Of a stretch of DNA of 64,000 bases, positions 25,588 through 34,333 are shown one piece after another (position 1 is the first letter of the stretch; every line of letters begins with the position of its first letter). The notes under the pieces were generated by a model. That model saw only the letters and a list, made by a program, of their open reading frames with translations, searched no databases and was not told the origin of the DNA. Source of the DNA: Kitasatospora sp. SolWspMP-SS2h. Its GTDB lineage: Bacteria; Actinomycetota; Actinomycetes; Streptomycetales; Streptomycetaceae. The position numbers were made by a program, and so were the translations under genes. The stretch lies in NCBI RefSeq assembly GCF_003259315.1, contig NZ_QLLT01000011.1:124001-188000 (forward strand). Direction: 5' to 3'.

Positions 25588-25749
25588 GGGCCCGTCTTCA
25601 TACCCCCGTCGCAGCCCCGCGGCGTCTGGTGCGTGCTCTCGGCGTGCCGGGTGGAAGGTCGCGTACTTGGATGTACTCGGCCTTTCGCCCGGTGCGGCGA
25701 GAGGGCGTGCCGGGCGTCGTGGGGCAGACGGGGGTGTGAAGACGGGCCC
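25588..25749 (+). repeat. 162-nt near-complete inverted repeat forming a long RNA-like hairpin
   Basis: The arms 25588-25666 and 25673-25749 pair along about 77 positions around the loop TTGGAT, flanked by GTAC. The outer 23 pairs contain one G-T and no mismatch. The inner part has a 2-base bulge, about 4 true mismatches and 12 further G-T pairs. Every transition difference gives a G-U pair in RNA copied in the plus direction and would be an A-C mismatch in RNA of the other strand. It ends on the stop codon of the PadR gene (minus) and follows the MDR terminator by 19 bases. It could be a structured RNA, a MITE-like element or an unusual bidirectional terminator. Confidence 0.7.
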
Positions 25750-26762
25750 TAGCGCCCGTACAGGGCGCGGGCGGCGGCGGCCAGCGCCTGCTGGGCGCGG
25801 GCCAGCCGGGCGGTGTCGACGCCCCGGTCGCGGGCGGTGTCCCGGACGTGGTCGCGGAACCGGTCGAGCAGGCGCTCCAGCTCGCGGGCCGGGTCGCCGT
25901 CCGGGTCGGTGCGGGCCCAGTCGGGCAGCTCGGCGGCGGCAGCGGTGCCGGCCGGGCCGGTCGCGTCCGCCGGGGCGTCCTTGTCCAGGTCGATCCGGGC
26001 GGCCGACTCCTCGGGGCTGCCCCAGCGCGCGGCGTCCGCCAGCGAGCCGAGGCCGCGGGTGAGTTCGGCCAGGCCCTCGGCCAGGCCGGCCGACCAGTCG
26101 CCGCCCGCGGCGGTGCGGGCGGCCCGGACCTGCTCCTCGATCCGGCGCTTGAGCCGCAGCGCCTCCTGCTGGGCGGCGGTGCGGGCGGCCCTGGACTGCT
26201 CGCGCAGCCGCCGGGACTCGGCCTCGGCGGCCTTGGCCTGCTGCCGGGCGGCCTTCTCCTGCTCCTTGGCGCGCCGGGCCTGTTCCTTGGTCTCGGCCTT
26301 GAGCCGGGCGAACTCCTCCTTGGCCCGCTGCCAGGACTCCTGGTCGCGCCAGGGGGTGCCGGTCGAGGAGGCACCGGGCTCGGCGGCGGCCTGGTTCCAC
26401 AGCTCGGCGCGCAGGTCCTTGGCGTTGTCCCGGACGTCCTGCCGGATGGCTCCGGCGAGCTGGCCGACCGAGTCGTGGATCTCGGCCTCCAGGTCGCTCA
26501 ACTCGGACGCGCGGGAGGCGAGTTCGGCCCGGCCCTGGTCGGTGAGCCGGTAGACCTTGCGGCCGCCCTCGGTGGTGTGGCTGACCAGGCCCTCCGCCTC
26601 CAGCTTGGCCAGCCGGGGGTAGACGGTGCCCGCGGAGGGCGCGTACAGGCCGTGGAAGCGCTCCTCCAGCAGGCGGATCACCTCGTAGCCGTGCCGGGGG
26701 CTCTCGTCGAGCAGCTTCAACAGGTAGAGGCGCAGCCGCCCGTGGCCGAACACCGGTGTCAT
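25749..26762 (-). CDS. PadR-family regulator with long coiled-coil C-terminus
   Basis: This 337-residue protein has a PadR winged helix in the first ~85 residues (RLYLLKLLDESPRHGYEVIR, GTVYPRLAKLEAEGLVSH, GRKVYRLTDQG). A long Ala/Arg/Glu-rich coiled coil follows at about residues 145-220 (KEEFARLKAETKEQARRAKE), then an acidic and variable C-terminus. Ordinary PadR proteins are 110-200 residues, so the extension is unusual. The start overlaps the stop of the DUF4097 gene. It probably represses its own operon through the palindromes at 27679-27721. Confidence 0.87.
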   Translation of the reverse strand: MTPVFGHGRLRLYLLKLLDESPRHGYEVIRLLEERFHGLYAPSAGTVYPRLAKLEAEGLVSHTTEGGRKVYRLTDQGRAELASRASELSDLEAEIHDSVGQLAGAIRQDVRDNAKDLRAELWNQAAAEPGASSTGTPWRDQESWQRAKEEFARLKAETKEQARRAKEQEKAARQQAKAAEAESRRLREQSRAARTAAQQEALRLKRRIEEQVRAARTAAGGDWSAGLAEGLAELTRGLGSLADAARWGSPEESAARIDLDKDAPADATGPAGTAAAAELPDWARTDPDGDPARELERLLDRFRDHVRDTARDRGVDTARLARAQQALAAAARALYGR

Positions 26763-27655
26763 CAGGACTCCTTGGTCAGGTCGAGCGGGGCCGCCGGCAG
26801 TTCCTTGGCCGGGTGCTCCTCCTCGGACTCGGGGCGGCGCTGGACGGTGACCGCGCCGGTGACGGTGGTCACCGCGAGGCGGCCGCGGCCGGTGCCGAGC
26901 TGGCCGGAGAGCTTCTTGGAGCCCCAGCCGCCGCCGACGCTCAGCTCGGCGAAGGCGCTGGAGAGCGTCCCGCTGGTGGTGCCGGCCTCGACCTTGGCGT
27001 CGGCGAGGGCGGGCAGCCGGACGCCGACCGCGCCGGAGACGGTGTTCACGCCGATGTCGGTGGGGGTGGCGGCGTCCAGGTCCAGGGTGACGGCGCCGGA
27101 GACCGAGTGGGCGCGGATCTTCGTCGCGGAGCCGGCCACCAGGGTGACCGCGCCGGAGACCGTGTTCACCTTCAGCTGGCCGGACAGGCCCTCGGCGTCC
27201 ACGTCCCCCGAGATGGTATTGGCGCTGACCAGGCCGGTCAGCCCGGCCAGCGTGGTGGCGCCGCTGGCGCCGTGCACGCCGACCTCGCCCGCGATGCCGG
27301 AGATGGTGGCGTCGGCGGAGACGGTGCCGACCCGGACCACGGCGGCGGCCGGGACCGCGACCGTCAGGTCGGCGCTGCGCTTGCGACGCAGGCCGGAGAA
27401 GAAGGACTTGACCGTCTGCACCGACTTCACGGCCTCGCCGAACTCGCCCCAGCTGAGGTCCTTGTAGGTGACGGTGAGCACGCCGTCCTCCAGGGCGACC
27501 TGGAGCGGCTCACCCTCCAGCCGGGCCACCTCCAGCCGGGCGGGCCCCTCGGTGGGGACCACGTTCACGGTGCCGTCGACGACCCGCACGTGCAGGGTGT
27601 GCACGCTCTCGTCGAAGGCGATCTGCTGAGTGCTGTCTACCGTCCACTGCGTCAT
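26762..27655 (-). CDS. DUF4097 beta-strand-repeat protein
   Basis: This 297-residue protein is built of repeated short beta strands of the pattern (I/V)xxVSGAVTLxxxxA (KVNTVSGAVTLVAGSATK, RAHSVSGAVTLDLDAATPT, GVNTVSGAVGVRLP), typical of DUF4097 (LiaG-like) beta-helical proteins. No signal peptide or membrane segment is visible, so it is probably cytosolic or peripheral. It is the first gene of a PadR operon. The pairing with PadR is common in actinobacteria and linked by inference to envelope stress. The precise function is unknown. Confidence 0.85.
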   Translation of the reverse strand: MTQWTVDSTQQIAFDESVHTLHVRVVDGTVNVVPTEGPARLEVARLEGEPLQVALEDGVLTVTYKDLSWGEFGEAVKSVQTVKSFFSGLRRKRSADLTVAVPAAAVVRVGTVSADATISGIAGEVGVHGASGATTLAGLTGLVSANTISGDVDAEGLSGQLKVNTVSGAVTLVAGSATKIRAHSVSGAVTLDLDAATPTDIGVNTVSGAVGVRLPALADAKVEAGTTSGTLSSAFAELSVGGGWGSKKLSGQLGTGRGRLAVTTVTGAVTVQRRPESEEEHPAKELPAAPLDLTKES

Positions 27656-27678
27656 GTCCGACTCCCCGTCCTCCCATA

Positions 27679-27734
27679 CGCGATGTATCGCGTCGTCCTG
27701 TTATTCACGATATATCGCGTGGCGCGGAAGTCAA
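27679..27734 (-). promoter_or_regulatory. Promoter with two PadR-type palindromes
   Basis: Read on the minus strand, TTGACT (27729-27734) and TATCGT (27707-27712) form a -35/-10 pair with a 16-base spacer. One near-palindrome (CACGATATATCGCGTG, 27706-27721) covers the -10, and another (CGCGATGTATCGCG, 27679-27692) lies just downstream of the expected start site. Both contain the ATATCGCG element, consistent with autorepression by the PadR protein encoded in this operon. Confidence 0.65.
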
Positions 27735-27863
27735 GGCGCTCCGGCCCCCACCCCGACCCGGAGCGCACCCCGAGCCGACCCCGAGTCCGGACCCCGGGGC
27801 GGGGCCGAGGTCCGGCTCGGGGCAGGACCGGGCCGGGCTCCGGACCGGCTCCGGGAACGCGAA

Positions 27864-27895
27864 CGGCCCGGGAGGCGAACTCGCCTCCCGGGCCG
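27864..27895. terminator. Hairpin downstream of the DUF6104 gene
   Basis: CGGCCCGGGAGGCGA and TCGCCTCCCGGGCCG form a perfect 15-bp inverted repeat separated by AC. It is 25 bases after the small ORF's stop. Confidence 0.8.
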
Positions 27896-27919
27896 CGCCG
27901 CTGACGTCGCGTCAGCCGG

Positions 27920-28102
27920 TCACTCCTCGTCGTCCTCGTCGTCCAGCCGGGCCAGCCAGGTGGCCAGCCGCTCCACCGGCACCTCGAAGTCTGGGTTCAG
28001 GTCCACGAACTCCCGCAGGCGCTCGGCCAGCCACTCGAAGGTGACCTCCTCCTCGCCTCGCCGGCTCTCCAACTCCTCGATGCCGCGGTCGGTGAAGTAC
28101 AC
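27920..28102 (-). CDS. Small acidic protein, DUF6104-like
   Basis: This 60-residue protein starts at GTG (read MYFTDRGIEELESRRGEEEV) and ends in LARLDDEDDEE. The sequence matches what I recall of the conserved Streptomyces DUF6104 family, found near the 2-oxoglutarate dehydrogenase gene. It has no known function, no signal peptide and a strongly acidic tail. GGAGCG provides a modest ribosome site. Confidence 0.8.
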   Translation of the reverse strand: MYFTDRGIEELESRRGEEEVTFEWLAERLREFVDLNPDFEVPVERLATWLARLDDEDDEE

Positions 28103-28165
28103 GGTGGTTCGCTCCGGGGGTGGGTGGTTCCAGGTCCGTCGGAACCCAGGATAGTGGCGCGCCGG

Positions 28166-30043
28166 TCAGCCGTTGTACCGGTAGTAGCTGAGCGAGAGCG
28201 AGACCGCGCCGTCGTTGGTGACGTTGGTGACCTTCATGATCGCCACGCTCCAGCTCTGCCGGTTGCGCACGCAGATCATCCGGCCCGGCGGCAGGTCCCC
28301 GTACGGGAACGCGGCGCTGGGGTTCTTGTCGATGGCGTCCGAGCACTCCTGCGGGGTGAGCGAGTCCGCCTTGCTGAGGTAGCGGTCGAAGTCGTCCGGC
28401 ACGGACAGCTTGTCGTAGCCCGGCCGCACCAGGCCGTCGCTGACCGAGGTCGGCACCACCTTGCCGTTGACCAGGTCGAAGCCGTAGTCGCTGCTGGGCG
28501 CGGACAGCTCGCGGTCGGTGTAGACCGCGGTGAACCCGGCGGGCGCCCCGCTCGGGCGGGCCGATCCGGAGGGCGGGGACTTCGGGCTGCCGGAGGCGGA
28601 CGGCGGCGCCGACGCCTGGTCCTGGCCCGCGCTGTCGCCCCCGGCGCCGCCGCCGGCGGGGCTCGGGCCCACCGTGACGGTCTCGGTGGCGACCGGGGTG
28701 CCCCCGGTGTCGCCGCCCAGTTGCTTCATCAGCACCAGCCCGCCCGCCGTCCCTGCCAGCAGGGTCACCAGCGCGACGATCAGCAGGGTCTTCCAGGACA
28801 CCCCGGACCGGCGCTCCGCCGGCCCGGCCGGGGCCGGCCCGGCGGCGAGCGGGACGGCCGGGCCGGGCGGCGGGGTGTGCCGCTCGGCCGACCGCACCGT
28901 CGGGTCGGCCGGGGCCACCGGGCCGGTGACCGCCTCGGAGACCGGGGCGGGCGGCCCGAACACGCCCGCCGGCGGCGCCACCGAGGCGTGCTGCTGCCCT
29001 ACCGGCGGCGTGAGCGGGGCGTGCTGCTGCCGCGCCGGCGGGGCCAGCGGCTGCGGGGGAGTGGCCGGCAGGGTCGGCGGCGCGGCCGGCAGCGGGGTCG
29101 GCGGGGTCCGCGGCAGGTCGGAGCGCCGGGTGATCTCGGTGTTCACCTGCCCCGGCAGCCAGTCCTCGCCGAACCGCAGCTGCCCGCCCACCGCCGGGTG
29201 CTCGCGGGCCGCCAGGATGATCTCGGCGGGCGTCGGCCGGTCCGCCGGGTCCTTCGCCAGGCAGCGCCCGATCAGCTCGCGCAGCGGCGCGGGCACGCCG
29301 TTCAGCTCCGGCTCCTCGTGCACCACCCGGTACAGCACCGCGGTGTCCGGGCCGTCGCCGAACGGCGGCGCGCCGCCCGCCACGTACGCCGCCAGCGCAC
29401 CCAGCGCGAACACGTCGGTGGCCGCGGTGACCGGCCGGCCCTGGGCCTGCTCCGGCGACATGAACGCCGGCGAGCCGATCCGGTAGCCGGTGCCGGTCAG
29501 CGCCGTCGCGTCGGCGGCCCGGGCGATGCCGAAGTCGATCACCCGCGGCCCGTCCGAGGCCACCAGCACGTTGGCCGGCTTGAGGTCCCGGTGCACCACC
29601 CGCACGCTGTGGATCGCCTGCAGCGCCTCCGCGATGCCGCCCACCAGCAGCAGCACCGTCCGCACCGGCAGCGCCCCGTGCTCGCGCACCACCTGCTGGA
29701 GCGACGGCCCCGGCACGTACGAGGTGACCAGCCAGGGCGCGCCCGACTCCAGACCGCCGGAGTCGATCACCTGCGCCGTGTACAGCCCGTGGATGCGCTG
29801 GGCGCTGCTCACCTCCTGCGCGAAGCGGCGGCGGAACTCCCCGTCCTCGGCGAACTCCGACCGCACCACCTTGAGCGCCACCGGACGGCCGCCCGGCGTG
29901 TACGACAGGTAGACCCGGCCCATGCCGCCGGCGCCGAGCCGGGCGAACAGCCGGTAGCCGCCGACCTCGCGGGGGTCGTCCGGCAGCAGCGGCTGGAAGA
30001 CCGGTGGGAGCGGAGCGGCGTGCTGCGGAGTGTCGGCTGCCAT
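28166..30043 (-). CDS. Membrane-anchored Ser/Thr protein kinase (PknB type)
   Basis: This 625-residue kinase has its catalytic domain at about residues 28-285: glycine loop LGAGGMGRVYLSY, catalytic HRDLKPANVLV near residue 149 and DFGIARA. A long Pro/Ala-rich juxtamembrane linker follows. One membrane helix (TLLIVALVTLLAGTAGGLVL) lies near residues 418-440, and an extracytoplasmic C-terminal domain of about 180 residues contains two Cys (LTPQECSDAIDKNP, GRMICVRNRQSW) but no PASTA repeats. ATG 30043 is preferred over the longer frame. It sits downstream of the 2-oxoglutarate dehydrogenase gene on the same strand but beyond a strong terminator. Confidence 0.9.
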   Translation of the reverse strand: MAADTPQHAAPLPPVFQPLLPDDPREVGGYRLFARLGAGGMGRVYLSYTPGGRPVALKVVRSEFAEDGEFRRRFAQEVSSAQRIHGLYTAQVIDSGGLESGAPWLVTSYVPGPSLQQVVREHGALPVRTVLLLVGGIAEALQAIHSVRVVHRDLKPANVLVASDGPRVIDFGIARAADATALTGTGYRIGSPAFMSPEQAQGRPVTAATDVFALGALAAYVAGGAPPFGDGPDTAVLYRVVHEEPELNGVPAPLRELIGRCLAKDPADRPTPAEIILAAREHPAVGGQLRFGEDWLPGQVNTEITRRSDLPRTPPTPLPAAPPTLPATPPQPLAPPARQQHAPLTPPVGQQHASVAPPAGVFGPPAPVSEAVTGPVAPADPTVRSAERHTPPPGPAVPLAAGPAPAGPAERRSGVSWKTLLIVALVTLLAGTAGGLVLMKQLGGDTGGTPVATETVTVGPSPAGGGAGGDSAGQDQASAPPSASGSPKSPPSGSARPSGAPAGFTAVYTDRELSAPSSDYGFDLVNGKVVPTSVSDGLVRPGYDKLSVPDDFDRYLSKADSLTPQECSDAIDKNPSAAFPYGDLPPGRMICVRNRQSWSVAIMKVTNVTNDGAVSLSLSYYRYNG

Positions 30044-30174
30044 GAGGCGGGTCCCCCTCGGATGGGCGTGTCGAAAGACGGCCGTCCGGCGCGCGGCGCC
30101 GGGAACGGCGAACCACAACCTATCGACCCGTCAGAACCCGTGCAGCCCACCGGCTCCCGCAGTGCGTCACGGTC

Positions 30175-30222
30175 CGGAAACGGAACCGGAACCGGAAATG
30201 GAAGCGGAAACGGAAGCGGAAA
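30175..30222. repeat. Hexameric tandem repeat
   Basis: Eight consecutive units of CGGAAN directly precede the terminator of the 2-oxoglutarate dehydrogenase gene. Confidence 0.85.
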
Positions 30223-30266
30223 CGGATCGCCCCCGTCCCCGGAGAACCGGGGACGGGGGCGATCCG
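30223..30266 (-). terminator. Terminator of the 2-oxoglutarate dehydrogenase gene
   Basis: Perfect 20-bp stem (30223-30242 and 30247-30266) with an AGAA loop, 22 bases after the stop codon. Confidence 0.9.
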
Positions 30267-30288
30267 TGCCGTGCCGCGCGTCAGCGCG

Positions 30289-33200
30289 TCAGAGCGAGAA
30301 CACCTCTTCGATCAGCGCCTGCTGCTCAGTGGCGTGCCGCTTGGCGGAGCCGACCGCGGGGGCCGAGGAGGCCGTGCGGGCGACCCGGCGCAGCCGGGCG
30401 TTGCCGCCGGAGCGGCCGACCACGACCTGGAGGTGGTCGACCAGGTTCATCGCGATGAACGGCCAGGCGCCCTGGTTGGCCGGCTCCTCCTGCGCCCAGA
30501 CGAACTGGACGTCCTCGCCGTAGCGGCTCAGCTCCTCCTGGAGCTCGGCCACCGGCAGCGGGTACAGGCGCTCGACCCGGACGATCGCGGTGTCGGTGGT
30601 GCCGCGCGCGGTCCGGGCCGCCTCCAGGTCGTAGTAGAACTTGCCGGAGGTGATGACCACCTTGCGGACCTGCGCCGGGTCGACCGTGCTGTCCCCGATC
30701 ACCGGGCGGAACGAGCCGCTCAGGAACTCGGAGGTGGCGGACGCCGCGGCCTTCAGGCGCAGCATCGACTTCGGGGTGAAGACGATGAGCGGCTTGTGGT
30801 GCGGGTTGTGCGCCTGCCAGCGCAGCAGGTGGAAGTAGTTCGACGGCAGGGTCGGCATGGCGACCGTCATGTTGTCCTGCGCGCACAGCTGCAGGAAGCG
30901 CTCCGGGCGGGCGGACGAGTGGTCCGGGCCCTGGCCCTCCATGCCGTGCGGCAGCAGCAGGGTGACGCCGGAGTGCTGGCCCCACTTCTGCTCGGCCGAC
31001 GCGATGTACTCGTCGACCATGGTCTGCGCGCCGTTGACGAAGTCGCCGAACTGCGCCTCCCACATGACCAGCGCGTTCGGGCGGGTCAGCGAGTAGCCGT
31101 ACTCGAAGCCCATCGCCGCGTACTCGCTGAGCAGCGAGTCGTAGACGGTGAAGCGGGCCTGGTCCTCGGTCAGGTACATCAGCGGGGTGTAGTCCTCGCC
31201 GGTGTTCCGGTCGATCAGCACCGCGTGGCGCTGGCCGAAGGTGCCGCGGCGGGAGTCCTGGCCGGCCAGCCGGACCGGGTGGCCCTCCATCAGCAGCGAG
31301 CCGATGGCGAGCGCCTCGCCGGTGGCCCAGTCGATGGTGTTGTCCTCAACCGAGGCGGCGCGGCGCTGCAGCTGCGGCAGCAGGCGCGGGTGCACGGTCA
31401 GCCAGTCCGGCAGGTTGACCTGCGAGGCGGCGATCCGCTTGACCATCTCGGCGGAGATGCCGGTCTGGATGGAGACCGGGAAGTCCGCGACCGGGCGGCC
31501 GGCCTCGGCCTGGGCCGGGGCGGCGACGGCCTCGCGGACCTCGGCGAACACCTTCTCCAGCTGGCCCTGGAAGTCCTGGAGCGCCTGCTCGGCCTCTTCC
31601 ATGGTGATGTCGCCGCGACCGATCAGCGCCTCGGTGTAGAGCTTGCGCACCGAGCGCTTCTTGTCGATCAGGTCGTACATCAGCGGCTGGGTGAACGACG
31701 GGTTGTCGGCCTCGTTGTGACCGCGGCGGCGGTAGCAGATGAGGTCGATCACGACGTCCTTGTGGAACTGCTGGCGGAACTCGAAGGCCAGCCGCGCGAC
31801 GCGGACCACGGCCTCCGGGTCGTCGCCGTTCACGTGGAAGATCGGCGCCTCGATCATCCGGGCCACGTCGGTGCAGTACATCGAGGAGCGCGAGGAGGCC
31901 GGGGCGGCGGTGAAGCCGACCTGGTTGTTGACCACGACGTGCACGGTGCCGCCGGTGCGGTAGCCGCGCAGCTGCGACATGTTCAGGGTCTCCGCGACCA
32001 CGCCCTGGCCCGCGAAGGCCGCGTCGCCGTGGATCTGGATCGGCAGCACCGGGAAGGTGGTGCCGCCGAAGTCCAGGATGTCCTGCTTGGCGCGGGCGAT
32101 GCCCTCGACGACCGGGTCGACGGTCTCCAGGTGCGAGGGGTTGGCGGCCAGCGACACCTTGATGGTCTCGCCGTCCAGGCCGGTGAAGGTGCCCTCGGAG
32201 CCCAGGTGGTACTTCACGTCGCCGGAGCCGTGCATCGACTTCGGGTCGAGGTTGCCCTCGAACTCGCCGAAGATCTTGCCGAACGGCTTGCCGACGATGT
32301 TCGCCAGCACGTTCAGCCGGCCGCGGTGGGCCATGCCGATGACGGCCTCGTCGAGGCGGTGCTCGGCGGCGGCGTCGATGGTGGCGTCCAGCAGCGGGAT
32401 GAGCGACTCGCCGCCCTCCAGCGAGAAGCGCTTCTGCCCGACGTACTTGGTCTGCAGGAAGGTCTCGAACGCCTCGGCCGAGTTCAGCCGGCGCAGGATG
32501 CGCAGCTGCTCCTCGCGCTCCGGCTTGGTGTACGGCTTCTCCAGGCGCTCCTGCAGCCAGGTGCGCTGCGCCGGGTCCTGGATGTGCATGTACTCGATGC
32601 CGACGGTGCGGCAGTAGGTGTTGCGCAGCAGGCCGAGGATGTCGCGGAGCTTCATCATCTTCTGGCCGCCGAAGCCGCCGACCGCGAACTCGCGCTCCAG
32701 GTCCCACAGGGTGAGGCCGTGCGAGACGACGTCCAGGTCGGGGTGCTTGCGCTGCATGTACTCCAGCGGGTCGGTGTCGGCCATCAGGTGGCCGCGGACC
32801 CGGTAGGAGTGGATCAGCTCGATGACCCGGGCGGTCTTGTTGACCTCGTCGTCGTGGGTGGTGGCCACGTCGGTGGCCCAGCGCACCGGCTCGTACGGGA
32901 TCCGCAGGGACTCGAACACCTCGTCGTAGAAGTTGTTCGCGCCCAGCAGCAGCTGGTGGATCGAGCGCAGGAACTCGCCCGAGGCCGCGCCCTGGATGAC
33001 CCGGTGGTCGTAGGTCGAGGTCAGGGTCATGGTCTTGGAGATGCCCAGGCGGGCCAGCGTCTCCTGGGAGGAGCCCTGGAACTCGGCCGGGTACTCCATG
33101 GCGCCGACGCCGACGATGGTGCCCTGGTTCTGCATCAGGCGCGGCACGGAGTGCACGGTGCCGATGCCGCCGGGGTTGGTCAGCGAGATCGTGACGCCGG

Positions 33201-34032
33201 TGAAGTCGTCCATGGTCAGCTTGTTGGCGCGGGCCCGGCGGACGATGTCCTCGTAGGCCTGCCAGAAGCCGAAGAAGTCGAGCGTCTCGGCCTTCTTGAT
33301 GGCCGCGACGACCAGCTGCCGGTCGCCGTTCGGCTTGACCAGGTCGATGGCGAGGCCCAGGTTCACGTGCTCGGGCTTCACCAGGTAGGACTTGCCGTCC
33401 TCCACCTTGTAGGTGTGGTTCATGCCCGGGTTGGCCTTCACGGCCTGGACCAGCGCGTAGCCGATCAGGTGGGTGAAGGACACCTTGCCGCCGCGGGCCC
33501 GCTGCAGGTGGTTGTTGATGACGATGCGGTTGTCGATCAGCAGCTTCGCCGGCACGGCGCGCACCGAGGTGGCGGTCGGAACCTCCAGCGAGGCGTCCAT
33601 GTTGGACGCCACGGCCTTGGCCGGGCCGCGCAGCTGGACCAGCTCGGGACCCTCCGCGGCGGCCTTCGCGGGCGCGGCGGCGGCCGGGGCCGCCTTCGGC
33701 GCGGGCGGCGCGGCGGGGGCGGCCGGGAGCGGCGCGGGAGCGGCCACCGGCTGCGCGGGCGCCGGCGCGACGGGCGCGGGGGCGGCGGGCGCGGCCGGAG
33801 CTGCGGCAACGGGAGCGGCAACGGGGGTCGGCTGGGCGCCGACCGGAGTTGCGGCCTGGGTCACTGGAGTCACCTCGGTACCGGGCTTGTAGTCGGCGAA
33901 AAAGTCCCACCAGGCGCGGTCGACCGAGGCCGGGTCCTGGAGGTACTGCTGGTAGATCTCGTCGACGAGCCACTCATTGGGGCCGAAGCCAGTGGAGCTT
34001 GCCGAGCTGGGGGTTTCTTGGTGTGGCGACAC
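30289..34032 (-). CDS. kgd: Multifunctional 2-oxoglutarate dehydrogenase (E1-E2 fusion, KGD/OdhA type)
   Basis: This 1247-residue protein starts at GTG. It opens with the short helical segment NEWLVDEIYQQYLQDP, followed by an Ala/Pro-rich linker (residues ~50-115). A succinyltransferase (E2) catalytic domain contains DHRVIQG, with active His at about 343. The large thiamine-diphosphate E1 domain has GDAAFAGQG near residue 670. There is no lipoyl domain, as in the actinobacterial enzyme, which borrows lipoyl groups from the pyruvate dehydrogenase E2. It oxidises 2-oxoglutarate to succinyl-CoA in the TCA cycle; known members are inhibited by the FHA protein GarA/OdhI. A near-perfect dre site lies about 220 bases upstream. 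Confidence 0.96.
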   Translation of the reverse strand: MSPHQETPSSASSTGFGPNEWLVDEIYQQYLQDPASVDRAWWDFFADYKPGTEVTPVTQAATPVGAQPTPVAAPVAAAPAAPAAPAPVAPAPAQPVAAPAPLPAAPAAPPAPKAAPAAAAPAKAAAEGPELVQLRGPAKAVASNMDASLEVPTATSVRAVPAKLLIDNRIVINNHLQRARGGKVSFTHLIGYALVQAVKANPGMNHTYKVEDGKSYLVKPEHVNLGLAIDLVKPNGDRQLVVAAIKKAETLDFFGFWQAYEDIVRRARANKLTMDDFTGVTISLTNPGGIGTVHSVPRLMQNQGTIVGVGAMEYPAEFQGSSQETLARLGISKTMTLTSTYDHRVIQGAASGEFLRSIHQLLLGANNFYDEVFESLRIPYEPVRWATDVATTHDDEVNKTARVIELIHSYRVRGHLMADTDPLEYMQRKHPDLDVVSHGLTLWDLEREFAVGGFGGQKMMKLRDILGLLRNTYCRTVGIEYMHIQDPAQRTWLQERLEKPYTKPEREEQLRILRRLNSAEAFETFLQTKYVGQKRFSLEGGESLIPLLDATIDAAAEHRLDEAVIGMAHRGRLNVLANIVGKPFGKIFGEFEGNLDPKSMHGSGDVKYHLGSEGTFTGLDGETIKVSLAANPSHLETVDPVVEGIARAKQDILDFGGTTFPVLPIQIHGDAAFAGQGVVAETLNMSQLRGYRTGGTVHVVVNNQVGFTAAPASSRSSMYCTDVARMIEAPIFHVNGDDPEAVVRVARLAFEFRQQFHKDVVIDLICYRRRGHNEADNPSFTQPLMYDLIDKKRSVRKLYTEALIGRGDITMEEAEQALQDFQGQLEKVFAEVREAVAAPAQAEAGRPVADFPVSIQTGISAEMVKRIAASQVNLPDWLTVHPRLLPQLQRRAASVEDNTIDWATGEALAIGSLLMEGHPVRLAGQDSRRGTFGQRHAVLIDRNTGEDYTPLMYLTEDQARFTVYDSLLSEYAAMGFEYGYSLTRPNALVMWEAQFGDFVNGAQTMVDEYIASAEQKWGQHSGVTLLLPHGMEGQGPDHSSARPERFLQLCAQDNMTVAMPTLPSNYFHLLRWQAHNPHHKPLIVFTPKSMLRLKAAASATSEFLSGSFRPVIGDSTVDPAQVRKVVITSGKFYYDLEAARTARGTTDTAIVRVERLYPLPVAELQEELSRYGEDVQFVWAQEEPANQGAWPFIAMNLVDHLQVVVGRSGGNARLRRVARTASSAPAVGSAKRHATEQQALIEEVFSL

Positions 34033-34250
34033 GGGGCAACCGCCCTCTTCCGCTTCCTTTTGGGATGGTGGACAGCGGGGATTAAGGCTACGCCTCCGAC
34101 CAGTGATCGCGCAGTCCCCGGTGGTCAGGCGTCGCCCAGATCACATCGCCGAGCTGGTTTTTGGCTGAATCCGAGCGTTAGAGATGCCGGAAATCAGGGA
34201 ACTCGGCCCTTGATCGGTCGTGGTCATACCGGCGGAAAATCGGACGAACC
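34033..34250. other. Leader/promoter region of kgd
   Basis: About 220 bases between kgd and the dre site with no gene. On the minus strand a TAGCCT element near 34090 and other TANNNT motifs offer several possible -10 boxes. A long 5' leader is possible if transcription starts beside the operator. Confidence 0.4.
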
Positions 34251-34266
34251 AGTGGTCTGGACCATT
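34251..34266. promoter_or_regulatory. High-scoring DasR operator upstream of kgd
   Basis: AGTGGTCTGGACCATT matches 14 of 16 positions of the dre consensus (position 2 may be C or G), with both TGGTC/GACCA half-sites intact. It is the best dre match in the window, better than those at the das genes. It lies in the gap between the histidine-kinase gene and kgd. Confidence 0.7.
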
Positions 34267-34333
34267 TTGCGGCTCGGGCCGGGGACCGGCGCCGAGCAGC
34301 CCGGCGTCGGTTTGTACCGATTGCGCCACAGTC

